A DNA stretch of 64,000 nt. Origin: Falsirhodobacter deserti. Its GTDB lineage: Bacteria; Pseudomonadota; Alphaproteobacteria; Rhodobacterales; Rhodobacteraceae. Positions within the stretch are counted from its first letter, which is position 1, and the number at the start of each line of letters is the position of its first letter. Both the position numbers and the translations under genes were made by a program. Location of the stretch: assembly GCF_004015795.1 (NCBI RefSeq), contig NZ_ML137218.1:2206720-2270719 (forward strand). Reading direction: 5' to 3'. This document shows positions 47,120 to 56,800 of this stretch, piece by piece. The notes under the pieces were generated by a model. The model had not been told where the DNA came from. It searched no databases and saw only the letters and a program-made list of their open reading frames with translations.

Positions 47120-47698
47120 TCACGTCAGAAGCTGGTGATGGCGCGCCACAAAGTCGCGGCGCGTTTCCACCGGCGGACGCAAGACAAGGTCCAGCCCTTC
47201 AGTTAATTCGGGGGGCGGGGCCTTGCCGAAAAACCTTGTCGCCTCACTTTCCGAAAATCCTGCAATCCGCACTGCCTCCATTCGGGCAGATATGCGGTCT
47301 GCCTGCTTGATCCGCTTTTTCAGCGCCATCGGCAGTTTTGGCGGCAGGCCGAAACGCAGGTGGATCGCCGCTGTAAGACGGGCATCCAGATCGGCATAGG
47401 CAGGACCGATCGCGGCTTTTACGGGGCTAATCATGTCGCCGATGACATATTCCGGCGCATCGTGCAGCAATGCCGCAAGCCGGTCCGGCAGTGACGCTTT
47501 CGGTTCAAGCCGGGAAAAGATACGTTCCACCAGTAGGGAGTGTTCGGCCACGGAATAGGGCCAGTCACCCAAGGTTTGCCCATTCCAGCGCGCCACGAAC
47601 GCAAGGCCATGGGCAATATCCCCGATCTCGATATCGACGGGGGTCGGGTCCAGAAGATCAAGCCTGCGGCCAGAAAGCATGCGTTGCCATGCGCGCAT
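47120..47698 (-). CDS. HD family hydrolase (YfbR-like)
   Basis: A 192-residue HD-domain protein of the YfbR/5'-deoxynucleotidase type. The metal ligands are visible in YSVAEHSLLVERI, ALLHDAPEYVIGDMISPVK and KQADRISARMEAVRI. Related enzymes dephosphorylate deoxynucleoside monophosphates, but the exact substrate cannot be set from sequence. The ATG at 47698 has AAGGGA about 8 bases upstream; an earlier ATG at 47707 sits too close to that site. The much longer upstream frame is not coding. It converges with hvrA, with no gap. Confidence 0.83.
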   Translation of the reverse strand: MRAWQRMLSGRRLDLLDPTPVDIEIGDIAHGLAFVARWNGQTLGDWPYSVAEHSLLVERIFSRLEPKASLPDRLAALLHDAPEYVIGDMISPVKAAIGPAYADLDARLTAAIHLRFGLPPKLPMALKKRIKQADRISARMEAVRIAGFSESEATRFFGKAPPPELTEGLDLVLRPPVETRRDFVARHHQLLT

Positions 47699-47899
47699 CA
47701 GAAACATCCCTTGCTTGCAACGCCCCAATAACGAGTCCGCGTCTTTCTGGCGAGGCTTGAATGATCGGCCATTTCGCGTTTTGCCCTTTGGTCCTGCTGA
47801 TTTTTCGGGTGCCATCCCAATGCGCGATCTTGGGGGAAAACCGGCAAGGTGGAACATTACTCGCCCGTTTCCGTTATGCATGGAAAGGAGGGACCGATC

Positions 47900-48304
47900 A
47901 TGTTCCGCAAGATGACCAGCCGTCTGGCCCTGGCAGGGGCCGCCCTGACAATTGCCGCGCTGCCGGTCTCGGCAGCGATGCCGCCGCAGGGTGACCGCGT
48001 CGATCTGGCCTATTACGACAGCATCACGCGTACCGGAAACGATCAGCTTCCGACCGATCCCTACTGCGCCGAACCCAGCACCCTTGCTGCGGATCTGGGC
48101 GAAGCCTATGGCGAGGATCTGGTGCTGAGTGCCAAGCGCGACAATGGTCGGCAGTTCGATGTCTGGGCATCGGATGCGGCCGGAACATGGACGGTCAGCT
48201 ATACACGGCCCGACGGGATTTCCTGCGTCATCGGTTCGGGCACCGGATGGGATCGCGGCGAAAGCGCATCCGCCCGTCTGGAAGAGGTTGGCCTGCGCCG
48301 CTGA
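47900..48304 (+). CDS. Small secreted protein of unknown function
   Basis: A 134-residue product with a clear signal peptide (basic FRKMTSR, hydrophobic [17 protein letters not shown], cleavage expected after the final SA). The mature part is about 110 residues, acidic, with two cysteines (DPYCAEPS and GISCVIGSG) that could form one disulfide in the periplasm. The C-terminal [24 protein letters not shown] is reminiscent of small conserved alphaproteobacterial exported proteins, but I do not recognise a named family. The start at 47900 has a strong AAAGGAGGG ribosome binding site. ahcY follows 59 bp downstream. Confidence 0.7.
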   Translation: MFRKMTSRLALAGAALTIAALPVSAAMPPQGDRVDLAYYDSITRTGNDQLPTDPYCAEPSTLAADLGEAYGEDLVLSAKRDNGRQFDVWASDAAGTWTVSYTRPDGISCVIGSGTGWDRGESASARLEEVGLRR

Positions 48305-48363
48305 TTGCCCCCTTGGGCAGCGGGTGGTATGTCTTGCCGCGACTGAAAACAACGGAACCTCTC

Positions 48364-49752
48364 ATGCCCGATTACATCGTCAAGGACATCGCCCTCGCCG
48401 GGTATGGTCGCAAAGAACTGACCATCGCCGAAACCGAAATGCCGGGGCTGATGTCGCTTCGCGAGGAGTATGGCCAGGCAAAGCCGCTGGCCGGCGCCCG
48501 CATCGCCGGCAGCTTGCACATGACGATCCAGACCGGTGTGCTGATCGAAACGTTGGTCGCCCTCGGCGCAGAGGTTCGCTGGGCCTCGTGCAACATCTTT
48601 TCCACGCAGGATCACGCGGCGGCGGCCATTGCCGAGGCAGGCATCCCCGTGTTCGCCATCAAGGGTGAAACGCTGGAAGAATACTGGTCCTATACCGACC
48701 GGATCTTCCAGTTCGAGGATGGCGCGAACCTGATCCTCGACGATGGTGGCGATGCCACGATGTACATCCTGATGGGCGCGCGCGTCGAAGCCGGCGAAAC
48801 CGGGCTGATCGACACCCCCACCAGCGAGGAAGAGGTTGCCCTGTTTGCCCAGATCCGCAAGCGGCTGGAGGCAAGCCCGGGCTGGTTCACCAAGCAGCGC
48901 GACATGCTGAAGGGCGTGTCCGAGGAAACGACCACGGGCGTTCACCGTCTTTACGATCTGCACAAGAAGGGCCAGCTGCCCTTCCCAGCCATCAACGTGA
49001 ACGACAGCGTCACCAAGTCGAAATTCGACAACAAGTATGGCTGCAAGGAATCGCTGGTGGACGGCATCCGCCGGGCCACCGACGTGATGATGGCGGGCAA
49101 GGTCGCCGTTGTCTGCGGTTACGGGGATGTCGGCAAGGGTTGCGCCGCCAGCCTTCAGGGCGCTGGCGCCCGCGTGAAGGTTACGGAAGTCGACCCGATC
49201 TGCGCATTGCAAGCTGCGATGGACGGCTTCGAGGTGACGCTGCTGGAAGACGAGGTGGGCACCGCCGACATCTTCATCACCACCACCGGCAACAAGGACG
49301 TGATCCGCATCGAGCATATGCGCGAGATGAAGGACATGGCCATCGTCGGCAACATCGGCCATTTCGACAACGAGATCCAGGTTGCCAGCCTGAAGAACCA
49401 CAAGTGGACGAACATCAAGGAACAGGTGGACATGATCGAGATGCCCTCGGGCAATCGCATCATCCTGCTGTCCGAAGGCCGTCTGCTGAACCTTGGCAAT
49501 GCCACGGGCCATCCGTCCTTCGTGATGTCGGCCTCGTTCACCAACCAGACGCTTGCGCAGATCGAGCTTTGGACCAAGGGCGACGAATACCAGCCGGGCG
49601 TCTATATCCTGCCCAAGTCACTGGATGAAAAGGTCGCGCGCCTGCATTTGGCCAAGATCGGCGTGAAGCTTTCGAAGCTGAGCAAGGAACAGGCCGATTA
49701 CATCGGGGTCACGGTGGAGGGGCCGTTCAAACCTGAACACTATCGTTACTGA
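48364..49752 (+). CDS. ahcY: Adenosylhomocysteinase
   Basis: Hydrolyses S-adenosylhomocysteine to homocysteine and adenosine, relieving inhibition of methyltransferases. The 462-residue product has [42 protein letters not shown], the NAD-binding [15 protein letters not shown] loop, and the C-terminal HYRY ending, all AhcY hallmarks. The ATG at 48364 gives the family N-terminus. In Rhodobacter capsulatus ahcY also belongs to the reg-hvr region, downstream of hvrB; no hvrB is present here. I saw no SAH riboswitch in the short leader. Confidence 0.97.
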   Translation: MPDYIVKDIALAGYGRKELTIAETEMPGLMSLREEYGQAKPLAGARIAGSLHMTIQTGVLIETLVALGAEVRWASCNIFSTQDHAAAAIAEAGIPVFAIKGETLEEYWSYTDRIFQFEDGANLILDDGGDATMYILMGARVEAGETGLIDTPTSEEEVALFAQIRKRLEASPGWFTKQRDMLKGVSEETTTGVHRLYDLHKKGQLPFPAINVNDSVTKSKFDNKYGCKESLVDGIRRATDVMMAGKVAVVCGYGDVGKGCAASLQGAGARVKVTEVDPICALQAAMDGFEVTLLEDEVGTADIFITTTGNKDVIRIEHMREMKDMAIVGNIGHFDNEIQVASLKNHKWTNIKEQVDMIEMPSGNRIILLSEGRLLNLGNATGHPSFVMSASFTNQTLAQIELWTKGDEYQPGVYILPKSLDEKVARLHLAKIGVKLSKLSKEQADYIGVTVEGPFKPEHYRY

Positions 49753-49755
49753 CAG

Positions 49756-49775
49756 CTGTTTTCGTTGAAAAACAG
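49756..49775 (+). terminator. ahcY: Hairpin downstream of ahcY
   Basis: A 7-bp AT-rich stem (CTGTTTT with AAAACAG) closes a 6-base loop, starting 4 bp after the ahcY stop. It lacks a T run, so termination is uncertain. Confidence 0.35.
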
Positions 49776-49820
49776 TCACTTCCTACCTATGTCAGCGGCA
49801 TGTCAGAGCGGGAAGAGCAT

Positions 49821-52031
49821 ATGACGGCCACTGGCTCGACACCCGCCGCGCCTTCGACCATCGATTGTGCGGCGGAACCGATCCGTATTCCCGGATCAAT
49901 CCAGCCCCATGGGGTGCTGGTGGTTCTGGATCCGGCGACTCATACGATCATCCAATCCAGTGCAAATGCCGGTGCCATCCTGTCACGGCGGGATGGCCCA
50001 TTGGCAAAGGCACTGGTGGAATGTGGCGATGAGGTCGCATCCGATCTTGAGCAGGACCTGCCCTTTGACGATGCAGTAACCCTTCGCACCCTGTCCATCG
50101 CAGGCCGGCTTTGGACGGTGACTGCCCATCGCAACGACCGCGCCCTGATCGTGGAGTTCGAGGACACGGAAGAGGACAGCCGCACGCTGGATGTGCTTTA
50201 TCCCCGCATCCGGCGTGGCATCGCACAGATGCAGTCCATGCGCGGCGTGGAGGATCTTGCCCAGACCGTGGCCAAAGAGGTGCGGGCGCTGACGGGGTTC
50301 GACCGCGCGCTTGTTTACCGGTTCGATGCTGACTGGAACGGCACGGTAATTGCCGAAGACCGCAACGACGCACTGCCGTCTTATCTGGACCTGCGGTTTC
50401 CGGCATCCGACATTCCCGCACAGGCGCGGGAGCTTTACCGCCTGAACCGGCTGCGGCTGATTCCCGATGCCGATTATACCCCTGTTCCTATTGAACCTGC
50501 AGATGAACTGGACCTCGGCTTTTCTGTGCTGCGTGCGGTGTCGCCGGTTCATCAGGAATACAGGCGCAACATGGGCACGCGGTCTTCCATGTCGATCTCT
50601 ATCGTGGAGGATGGCCAGCTTTGGTGATTGATTTCCTGCCACTCTGCCGGCCCGCACAGGGTGCCGCCGCATGTCCGCAATGCCTGCGACTTCATCGCCC
50701 AGATCATGGCGATGATGATTGGCGCGCGAACCCGCAGCGCCGAAACCGCGGAACGCATGATGCGCCACCGGATCGAAACGCACCTTCTGGCGCGGATGGC
50801 GGCCGAAGCGCGGTTCATTGACGGCCTGAGTCGAAATCCCGACGATACGCTTGCTTTGGTGGATGCGAACGGCGCCGCCGTTATCATCGAGGGAACCTGC
50901 ACCCTGCTTGGCAACACCCCGACCGAAAGCCAGGTGCTTCGGCTGGCTGAATGGCTGGAGGCACGGGACCATCACGAAATTCCCTTCCATACGGAAAACC
51001 TGCCGGGCGTCTTCCCCGAGGCGGAGGCATATTCCAGTGTGGCGAGCGGCCTTCTGGCTATGTCGATATCTCAGCTTCATCCGTCCTATGTGCTGTGGTT
51101 TCGACCTGAGGTGGTCGAGACTGTCACCTGGGGCGGCGATCCCACGAAGACCATGCATGGCGGGCGCATCAACCCGCGCAAATCCTTCGAAGATTGGCGC
51201 GAACAGGTTCGTGGACATTCTGTGCCGTGGACGCCTGCCGCGCTGGAAACCGTCCGCTCGCTGAGCAATGCCATCACCGGCATCGTGCTGCGCAAGGCCG
51301 AGGAAATGGCCGCGCTGACCGAAGAGCTTCGCCGCTCCAACCGGGAGCTGGAGGCTTTTTCCTATTCGGTGAGTCACGATCTTCGCGCCCCGTTCCGCCA
51401 CATCGTCGGCTATGCCGAGTTGCTGAAGGAAGAAACGGATACGAGCAATCCGCTTGCCCGCCGCTATCTGGATACGATCATCGAAAGCGCGTTCTCGGCC
51501 GGCCGGCTGGTCGATGACCTGCTGAACTTTTCGTAGATGGGCCGCGCCACCCTGACCCCCATCCCCGTGGACATGAACCGGCTGATCGCCGAGGTGCGGC
51601 GGATGCTTTCCACCGGAATGCGCGATCGCAACATCGAATGGGACGTGGCGGAACTGCCGCGCGGATTCGGCGATCCTTCGTTCCTGCGCGCGGTCTGGCA
51701 GAACCTTCTGTCCAACGCGATCAAGTATACGCGCGACCGCGACCCCGCCCGGATCGTCATCGGCGGGTACGAGGGAGAGGGTGAGACGATCTGGTTCGTG
51801 AAGGATAACGGTGTCGGTTTTGACATGGCATATGTCGACAAGCTGTTCGGCGTGTTCCAGCGGCTGCACCGTATGGAGGATTACGAGGGCAGCGGGATTG
51901 GCCTTGCGAATGTGCGCCGCATCGTCGAACGTCACGGCGGACGCGCCTGGGCCGAGGGGGCACCCGAGGAGGGTGCCACATTCACGTTTTCGTTGCCCCG
52001 CCAAGTGAAGGAGCAGACATGGCGACGTTGA
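49821..52031 (+). pseudogene. bphP: Bacteriophytochrome histidine kinase with two in-frame stop codons
   Basis: Red/far-red biliverdin photoreceptor kinase, read in one frame over 737 codons but broken twice. The PAS domain has the bilin-binding Cys16 (TIDCAAEPIRIPGSIQPHG). The GAF domain has RFPASDIPAQARELYR. A TGA at 50625-50627 stands where the conserved glycine of LWGLI is expected. The frame then continues through the PHY domain (RINPRKSFEDW) and the H-box (SYSVSHDLRAPFRHIVGYAE). A TAG at 51534-51536 falls between NFS and MGR, before the HATPase domain (NLLSNAIKYT, GSGIGLANV). I chose the ATG at 49821 for its GGAAGAG site. The final 13 bp overlap the response regulator gene. Sequencing error or readthrough cannot be excluded. 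Confidence 0.85.
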
Positions 52032-52492
52032 AGCCGATCCTCCTGGTGGAGGATAACCCCAAGGATCTGGAACTGACACTGACGGCGCTGGAACGCAGCC
52101 AGCTGGCCAACGAGGTGATCGTGGCCCGCGACGGTGCCGAGGCGCTGGATTGGCTGAACTACAGTGGCCCGCACAAGGAACGCTTCGAAGCCGATCCTGC
52201 GGTGGTGCTGCTGGATCTGAAGCTGCCCAAGGTGGACGGCCTTCAGGTGCTGGAGCATATCAAGAAGACCGACGTATTGCGCCATATTCCGGTGGTTATG
52301 CTGACAGCCTCCAAGGAGGAACGGGACCTGGTTCGCAGTTATGAGCTTGGCGTGAACGCCTTTGTCGTGAAGCCGGTGGATTTTCGTGAATTTTTCAAGG
52401 CCATTCAGGAGGTCGGCATGTTCTGGGCCATCCTGAACGAGCCGCACCCCCCGCGCCCCCGAGGGGAGCCGATGAAGGTGTCCAAAGCGTGA
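52019..52492 (+). CDS. Single-domain response regulator of the bacteriophytochrome operon
   Basis: A 157-residue CheY-like receiver of the type that accompanies bacteriophytochromes (BphR or Rcp1-like). Visible features are PILLVEDNPKDLELT with the acidic pair, the phosphoacceptor in VVLLDLKLPKVDGLQVL, the LTASKEERD switch region and the VVKPVDFREFF lysine. A short proline-rich tail follows, with no DNA-binding domain. It overlaps the end of the phytochrome frame by 13 bp and the next kinase gene by 4 bp (GTGA), so the three were one operon. The gene is intact. Confidence 0.92.
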   Translation: MATLKPILLVEDNPKDLELTLTALERSQLANEVIVARDGAEALDWLNYSGPHKERFEADPAVVLLDLKLPKVDGLQVLEHIKKTDVLRHIPVVMLTASKEERDLVRSYELGVNAFVVKPVDFREFFKAIQEVGMFWAILNEPHPPRPRGEPMKVSKA

Positions 52493-53829
52493 AAGACGTC
52501 CTGCAGGTCCGACCGATCCAGATCCTTCTGCTGGAGGATAGCGAACTTGATGCGGACCTTGTGGTTGCGCATCTGCAACGCGCGGGGATCGAACATGATG
52601 TGGCGCGGGTCTGGACGCGTGAAGATTTCACCGCTGCCCTGCAGGACGAGCCCGACCTGATCCTCGCCGATCACACGCTGCCCGCCTTTGACGGAATGAG
52701 CGCGCTGGACATCGCGCAGGACATCTGCCCGCGCATCCCGTTCGTGTTCGTTTCGGCCACTTTGGGCGAGGAAATCGCAGTTGAGGCGATGAAGCGGGGG
52801 GCGACGGATTATGTCATCAAGTCGCGGCTGACCCGCCTGCCCGGCTGCGTGATCCGCGCCTTGGCCGAGGCGCGGGAGCGGAAGGCCCGGCTGGATGCGG
52901 AGGAAGCCCTGCTTTCCAGCCGCCGCCGGCTGGATGCCGCGCTGGACATCGCCAGGCTTGGCACCTTCGAATGGCGGTCCGACACCGACCAGCTTCTGAT
53001 GGACGAGCGCGCCTGCGAGATCATCCTTGGCCGGCAGGAACGCATGGCGGATCTTCTGGCGCTGATCCACGAGATGGAGCAGCCCTCCATGCACGAGGCA
53101 CTGAACTGCATCGCCCGCGAAGGCGGCAAGCTGGAGCGGGAAATCACCCTTCGCTCGGCCGAGGGGGAGATGCGCAACGTGATGCTGATCTGCGACCATG
53201 CGACCGGGACCAGCGCCTATGGCATCCTGTTCGATGTCACGGAACGCCGCGCGGCCGAACGCCAGCAGCTTCTGATCATGCGGGAGCTGCATCACCGGGT
53301 GAAGAACTCTCTTGCGTCGGTGCAATCCATCATCAACTTCACGCTGCGCACGTCGGAAACGAAGGAGGAGTTCGCCTTCTCCATCCGCCGGCGCATCCGG
53401 TCGCTGGCCACAAGCCACACGCTTCTGACTGACAGCGACTGGTCGGGTATCCATCTGCGCGCCATCGTCATGAGCGAGCTTCAGCCCTATGATCCGCGCC
53501 GCGTGAGGCTGGATGGGCCGGACCTTCAGCTTCCTGCCGAAATGGCCCTGTCATTCGCCCTTGCCGTGCACGAGATGACGACAAATGCCGCGAAATACGG
53601 CGCGCTTTCGGTGCCCGGCGGCAAGGTCTGCATCGAATGGGATCTGGCCGACAAGAAGCTGTCCTTCAATTGGCGGGAAAGCGGCGGGCCACTGGTGCAC
53701 CCGCCCGTCCGGCGTGGATTCGGCTCGATTCTTCTGGAACAGGCGCTGGGCCAGCAGATCGATGGAAATGTGCGGCAGGACTTTCATCCGGACGGCTTGC
53801 GGATCGAAATCATCGCCCCGCTTGACTGA
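52489..53829 (+). CDS. REC-PAS-HWE hybrid sensor histidine kinase
   Basis: A 446-residue cytosolic kinase with no membrane segments. Residues about 10-130 are a receiver domain (ILLLEDSELDADLV, DLILADHTLPAFDGM, YVIKSRL). About 150-255 is a PAS domain (ALDIARLGTFEWRSDTDQLL). The rest is an HWE-family kinase: phosphoacceptor segment RELHHRVKNSLASVQSIINF with His268, ALAVHEMTTNAAKYGAL, and the W-x-E motif in NWRESGGP. HWE kinases often feed the general stress response or light signalling. Translation starts at GTG, coupled to the response regulator. A strong terminator follows. Confidence 0.92.
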   Translation: MKDVLQVRPIQILLLEDSELDADLVVAHLQRAGIEHDVARVWTREDFTAALQDEPDLILADHTLPAFDGMSALDIAQDICPRIPFVFVSATLGEEIAVEAMKRGATDYVIKSRLTRLPGCVIRALAEARERKARLDAEEALLSSRRRLDAALDIARLGTFEWRSDTDQLLMDERACEIILGRQERMADLLALIHEMEQPSMHEALNCIAREGGKLEREITLRSAEGEMRNVMLICDHATGTSAYGILFDVTERRAAERQQLLIMRELHHRVKNSLASVQSIINFTLRTSETKEEFAFSIRRRIRSLATSHTLLTDSDWSGIHLRAIVMSELQPYDPRRVRLDGPDLQLPAEMALSFALAVHEMTTNAAKYGALSVPGGKVCIEWDLADKKLSFNWRESGGPLVHPPVRRGFGSILLEQALGQQIDGNVRQDFHPDGLRIEIIAPLD

Positions 53830-53839
53830 CATCCCCACG

Positions 53840-53867
53840 AAAAAGGCGCCCCGCGGGGCGCCTTTTT
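53840..53867. terminator. Bidirectional terminator between the HWE kinase and RND permease genes
   Basis: A 13-bp perfect palindromic stem (AAAAAGGCGCCCC with GGGGCGCCTTTTT) has T runs on both strands. It lies 10 bp after the kinase stop and 3 bp from the permease stop, so it terminates both operons. Confidence 0.93.
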
Positions 53868-53870
53868 GTT

Positions 53871-56800
53871 TCAGGCATGGGCCTGCTTCGGCTGACCATC
53901 ATCGTCGTCATCATGATGGTGCCGCGTCGGATCGTGATCCTTGCCCCGCAGCTTCAGCACCAGCCCCAGCACGAAAACGAAGAACACCGGCACGAAGAAG
54001 ATCGCAAGGATGGTCGCGGTGATCATGCCGCCGATGACGCCTGTGCCGATCGCGTTCTGGCTTGCCGCCGAAGCGCCCGTTGCGATGGCCAGCGGCACCA
54101 CGCCCAGCGTGAATGCCATCGAGGTCATCAGGATCGGGCGGAAGCGCAGCTTGGCCGCTTCCACCGCCGCGTCGATCAGGCTGTAGCCTTCGGCGCGCAG
54201 GTCCTTGGCAAATTCTACGATCAGGATGGCATTCTTGGCCGACAGGCCGATGATCGCGATCAGGCCCACCTTGAAATAGATGTCGTTGGGCATGTCGCGC
54301 AGCATAACGGCAGCGATACAGCCGATGACGCCCAGCGGCGTGACAAGCATCACCGCAAGCGGGATCGACCAGCTTTCGTAAAGCCCGGCCAGAAGCAGGA
54401 ACACGAACAGGATCGACATGCCGAACAGCAGGACCATCGTGTTCCCCGAGGAGATTTCCTCGGCTGTCTGGCCCGTCCATTCATATGCGAAACCCTGATC
54501 AAGATCCCCTGCCAGCTGTTCCATCGTGGCGATGGCTTCGCCCGAGGAAACGCCTGGCGCAGCCTGACCCGAAATCCGGACCGAAGGGTAGCCGTTATAG
54601 CCGACGACCTGGCTTGGCCCCACTTCCCATTCCACCGTCGCGAAGGACGAGAAGGGGACCATCCCGCCATTGGTGTTGCGGACGGTGAGGTCGAGGATGT
54701 CCTCTGCCTGCATCCGGCTTTCCTCGCGTGCCTGCACGATCACGCGCTGCTGCCGGCCGCCGTTAGGGAAATCGTTCACATAGGCGGAGCCGAGGTTGGA
54801 GGTGATGGTGCGGTTGATATCGGCGAAGGTCACGCCGAAGGTCTGCGCCTTGTCACGATCGATGGTTACGGTGACCTGCGCCGCTGCCGGAAGCCCCTCG
54901 ACCCGCAGGCCGACGACCTTGCCCGATTGCTGGGCCTGACCCATCAGCTGCTGCGCCGCCGCCTGAAGCGCATCCTGCCCGTTTCTGCCGCGATCCTCCA
55001 GCCGGAAGGAAAAGCCGCCGGTGGCGCCGAAGCCGGGGATCGGCGGGGGCGAAAGGGCGAAGGCCTGCGCGTCCTTCAGCCCGAACAGCTGCCCGTTCGC
55101 GGCGGCGGCGATGTCCTGCGCGGACTGGTCACGCTCTTCCCAGTCCTTGAAGGTCGTGAACATCAGGCCCGCGTTGGAACCCTGCCCCGAGAACGAGAAG
55201 CCGCGGATCGCGACAGTGTTCGTCACATCCTCGTTCGACAGGTACACCTGTTCGACCTGCCGAAGCACGGCATCGGTCCGCTGAGAGCTGGCGGTGGCCG
55301 GCGTCTGGATGTCGGTCAGGATGAAGCCTTGATCCTCGTTGGGAAGAAAGTCGGTGGGCAGCCGCATGAAGCCGAAGGCCGTCGCGGCAACGATCAGGAC
55401 ATAGAACGCCATCATCACCAGCGAACGGCGCGTGACAAAGCGCACACCCCGGGCATAGCGTTCGGTTCCCGCGTCGAAGCGGCGGTTGAACCAGCCAAAG
55501 AAGCCCTTCTTCTCGTGATGGCCCTTGATGGGCTTGAGGAAGGTTGCGCAAAGCGCGGGCGTCAGCGACAGCGCAAGGAAGGCCGAGAAGAGGATCGAGG
55601 TCACCATCGTCAGCGAGAACTGGCGATAGATGATGCCGGTTGATCCGGGGAAGAAGGCCATCGGGATGAACACCGCCGTCAGCACCAGCGTGATGCCGAT
55701 GATGGCGCCCTGGATCTGGCCCATCGCCTTCTTGGTGGCCGCCTTGGGGGAAAGCCCCTCATGCGCCATGATGCGTTCGACGTTCTCGATCACGACGATG
55801 GCGTCATCGACAAGGATGCCAATGGCCAGCACCATCGCGAACATGGTCAGCACGTTGATGGAAAGGCCCAGCACCAGCATCACGGCCAGCGTTCCCGCCA
55901 GCGCGATGGGCACCACGATGGTCGGGATCAGCGTGTAGCGGATGTTCTGAAGGAACAGCAGCATCACGAGGAACACGAGGATGACGGCCTCCACCAGCGT
56001 GTGCAGCACCTTTTCAATCGATGCGGCCACGAAGGGCGTGGTGTCATAGGGGATGGAGTATTCCACGCCTTCAGGGAAAAACCGCTCAAGCTCTTCCATC
56101 TTGGCCCGGATCGCCTCGGATGTTGCAAGCGCGTTGCCCGTTGCCGAAAGCTGCACGCCAAGGGCGGCAGCAGGCTGGGCGTTCAGGCGGGATTCGAAGT
56201 TGTAGGTGTCTGCCCCCACCTCGACCCGTGCCACATCCGAAAGGCGCACGGTGGAGCCGTCGGGATTGGCGCGCAGCACGATGCTGCTGAACTCTTCGGC
56301 TGAGGACAGCTGCCCCTTCACCAGAACGGTTGCGGTAAGCTGCTGGGTGATCGGGTTGGGCGCGGCACCGATCTGGCCCGCGGCAACCTGCGCGTTCTGC
56401 GCCTCGATCGCGCTGATGACGTCGGTAGGAGACAGGTTGTAACCGGTCAGCTTGTCCGGATCGATCCAGACGCGCATCGCCTCTTCCGAGGCGAAGACCT
56501 GCGCGCGGCCCACGCCGGGGGTGCGCTGGATCTCGTTCACGACGTTGCGGTTGATGTAATCGCCAAGCGCGACATCGCTCATCGATCCGTCCGTGGAGGT
56601 GAGCGCGACCACCATGAGGAAGCCCTGGCTTGCCTCTTCGACAACGACACCCTGGTTCGTCACCGTGGCGGGCAGCACGGGTTCCACCCGCGCGACGGCA
56701 TTCTGCACATCCACCTGCGCCTGGCTGACATCGGTTTCAGGCGAGAATGTCGCCGTGATCGAAATCGCGCCGGAACTGTCGGAGGTGGATTCGAAATACT

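Noticed and set aside
48305-48363. A SAH or SAM riboswitch in the ahcY leader.
   Set aside because: The gap to the upstream gene is only 59 bp and I see no conserved riboswitch core; a small GCCC/GGGC hairpin is not enough.
50625-50627. The TGA in the phytochrome as a selenocysteine codon.
   Set aside because: The expected residue is a conserved glycine and no SECIS-like hairpin is apparent just downstream.
51534-51536. Amber codon reassignment explaining the TAG codons in the phytochrome and treZ.
   Set aside because: TAG ends several normal genes here, for example at 15307-15309, 25643-25645, 28044-28046 and 30421-30423.
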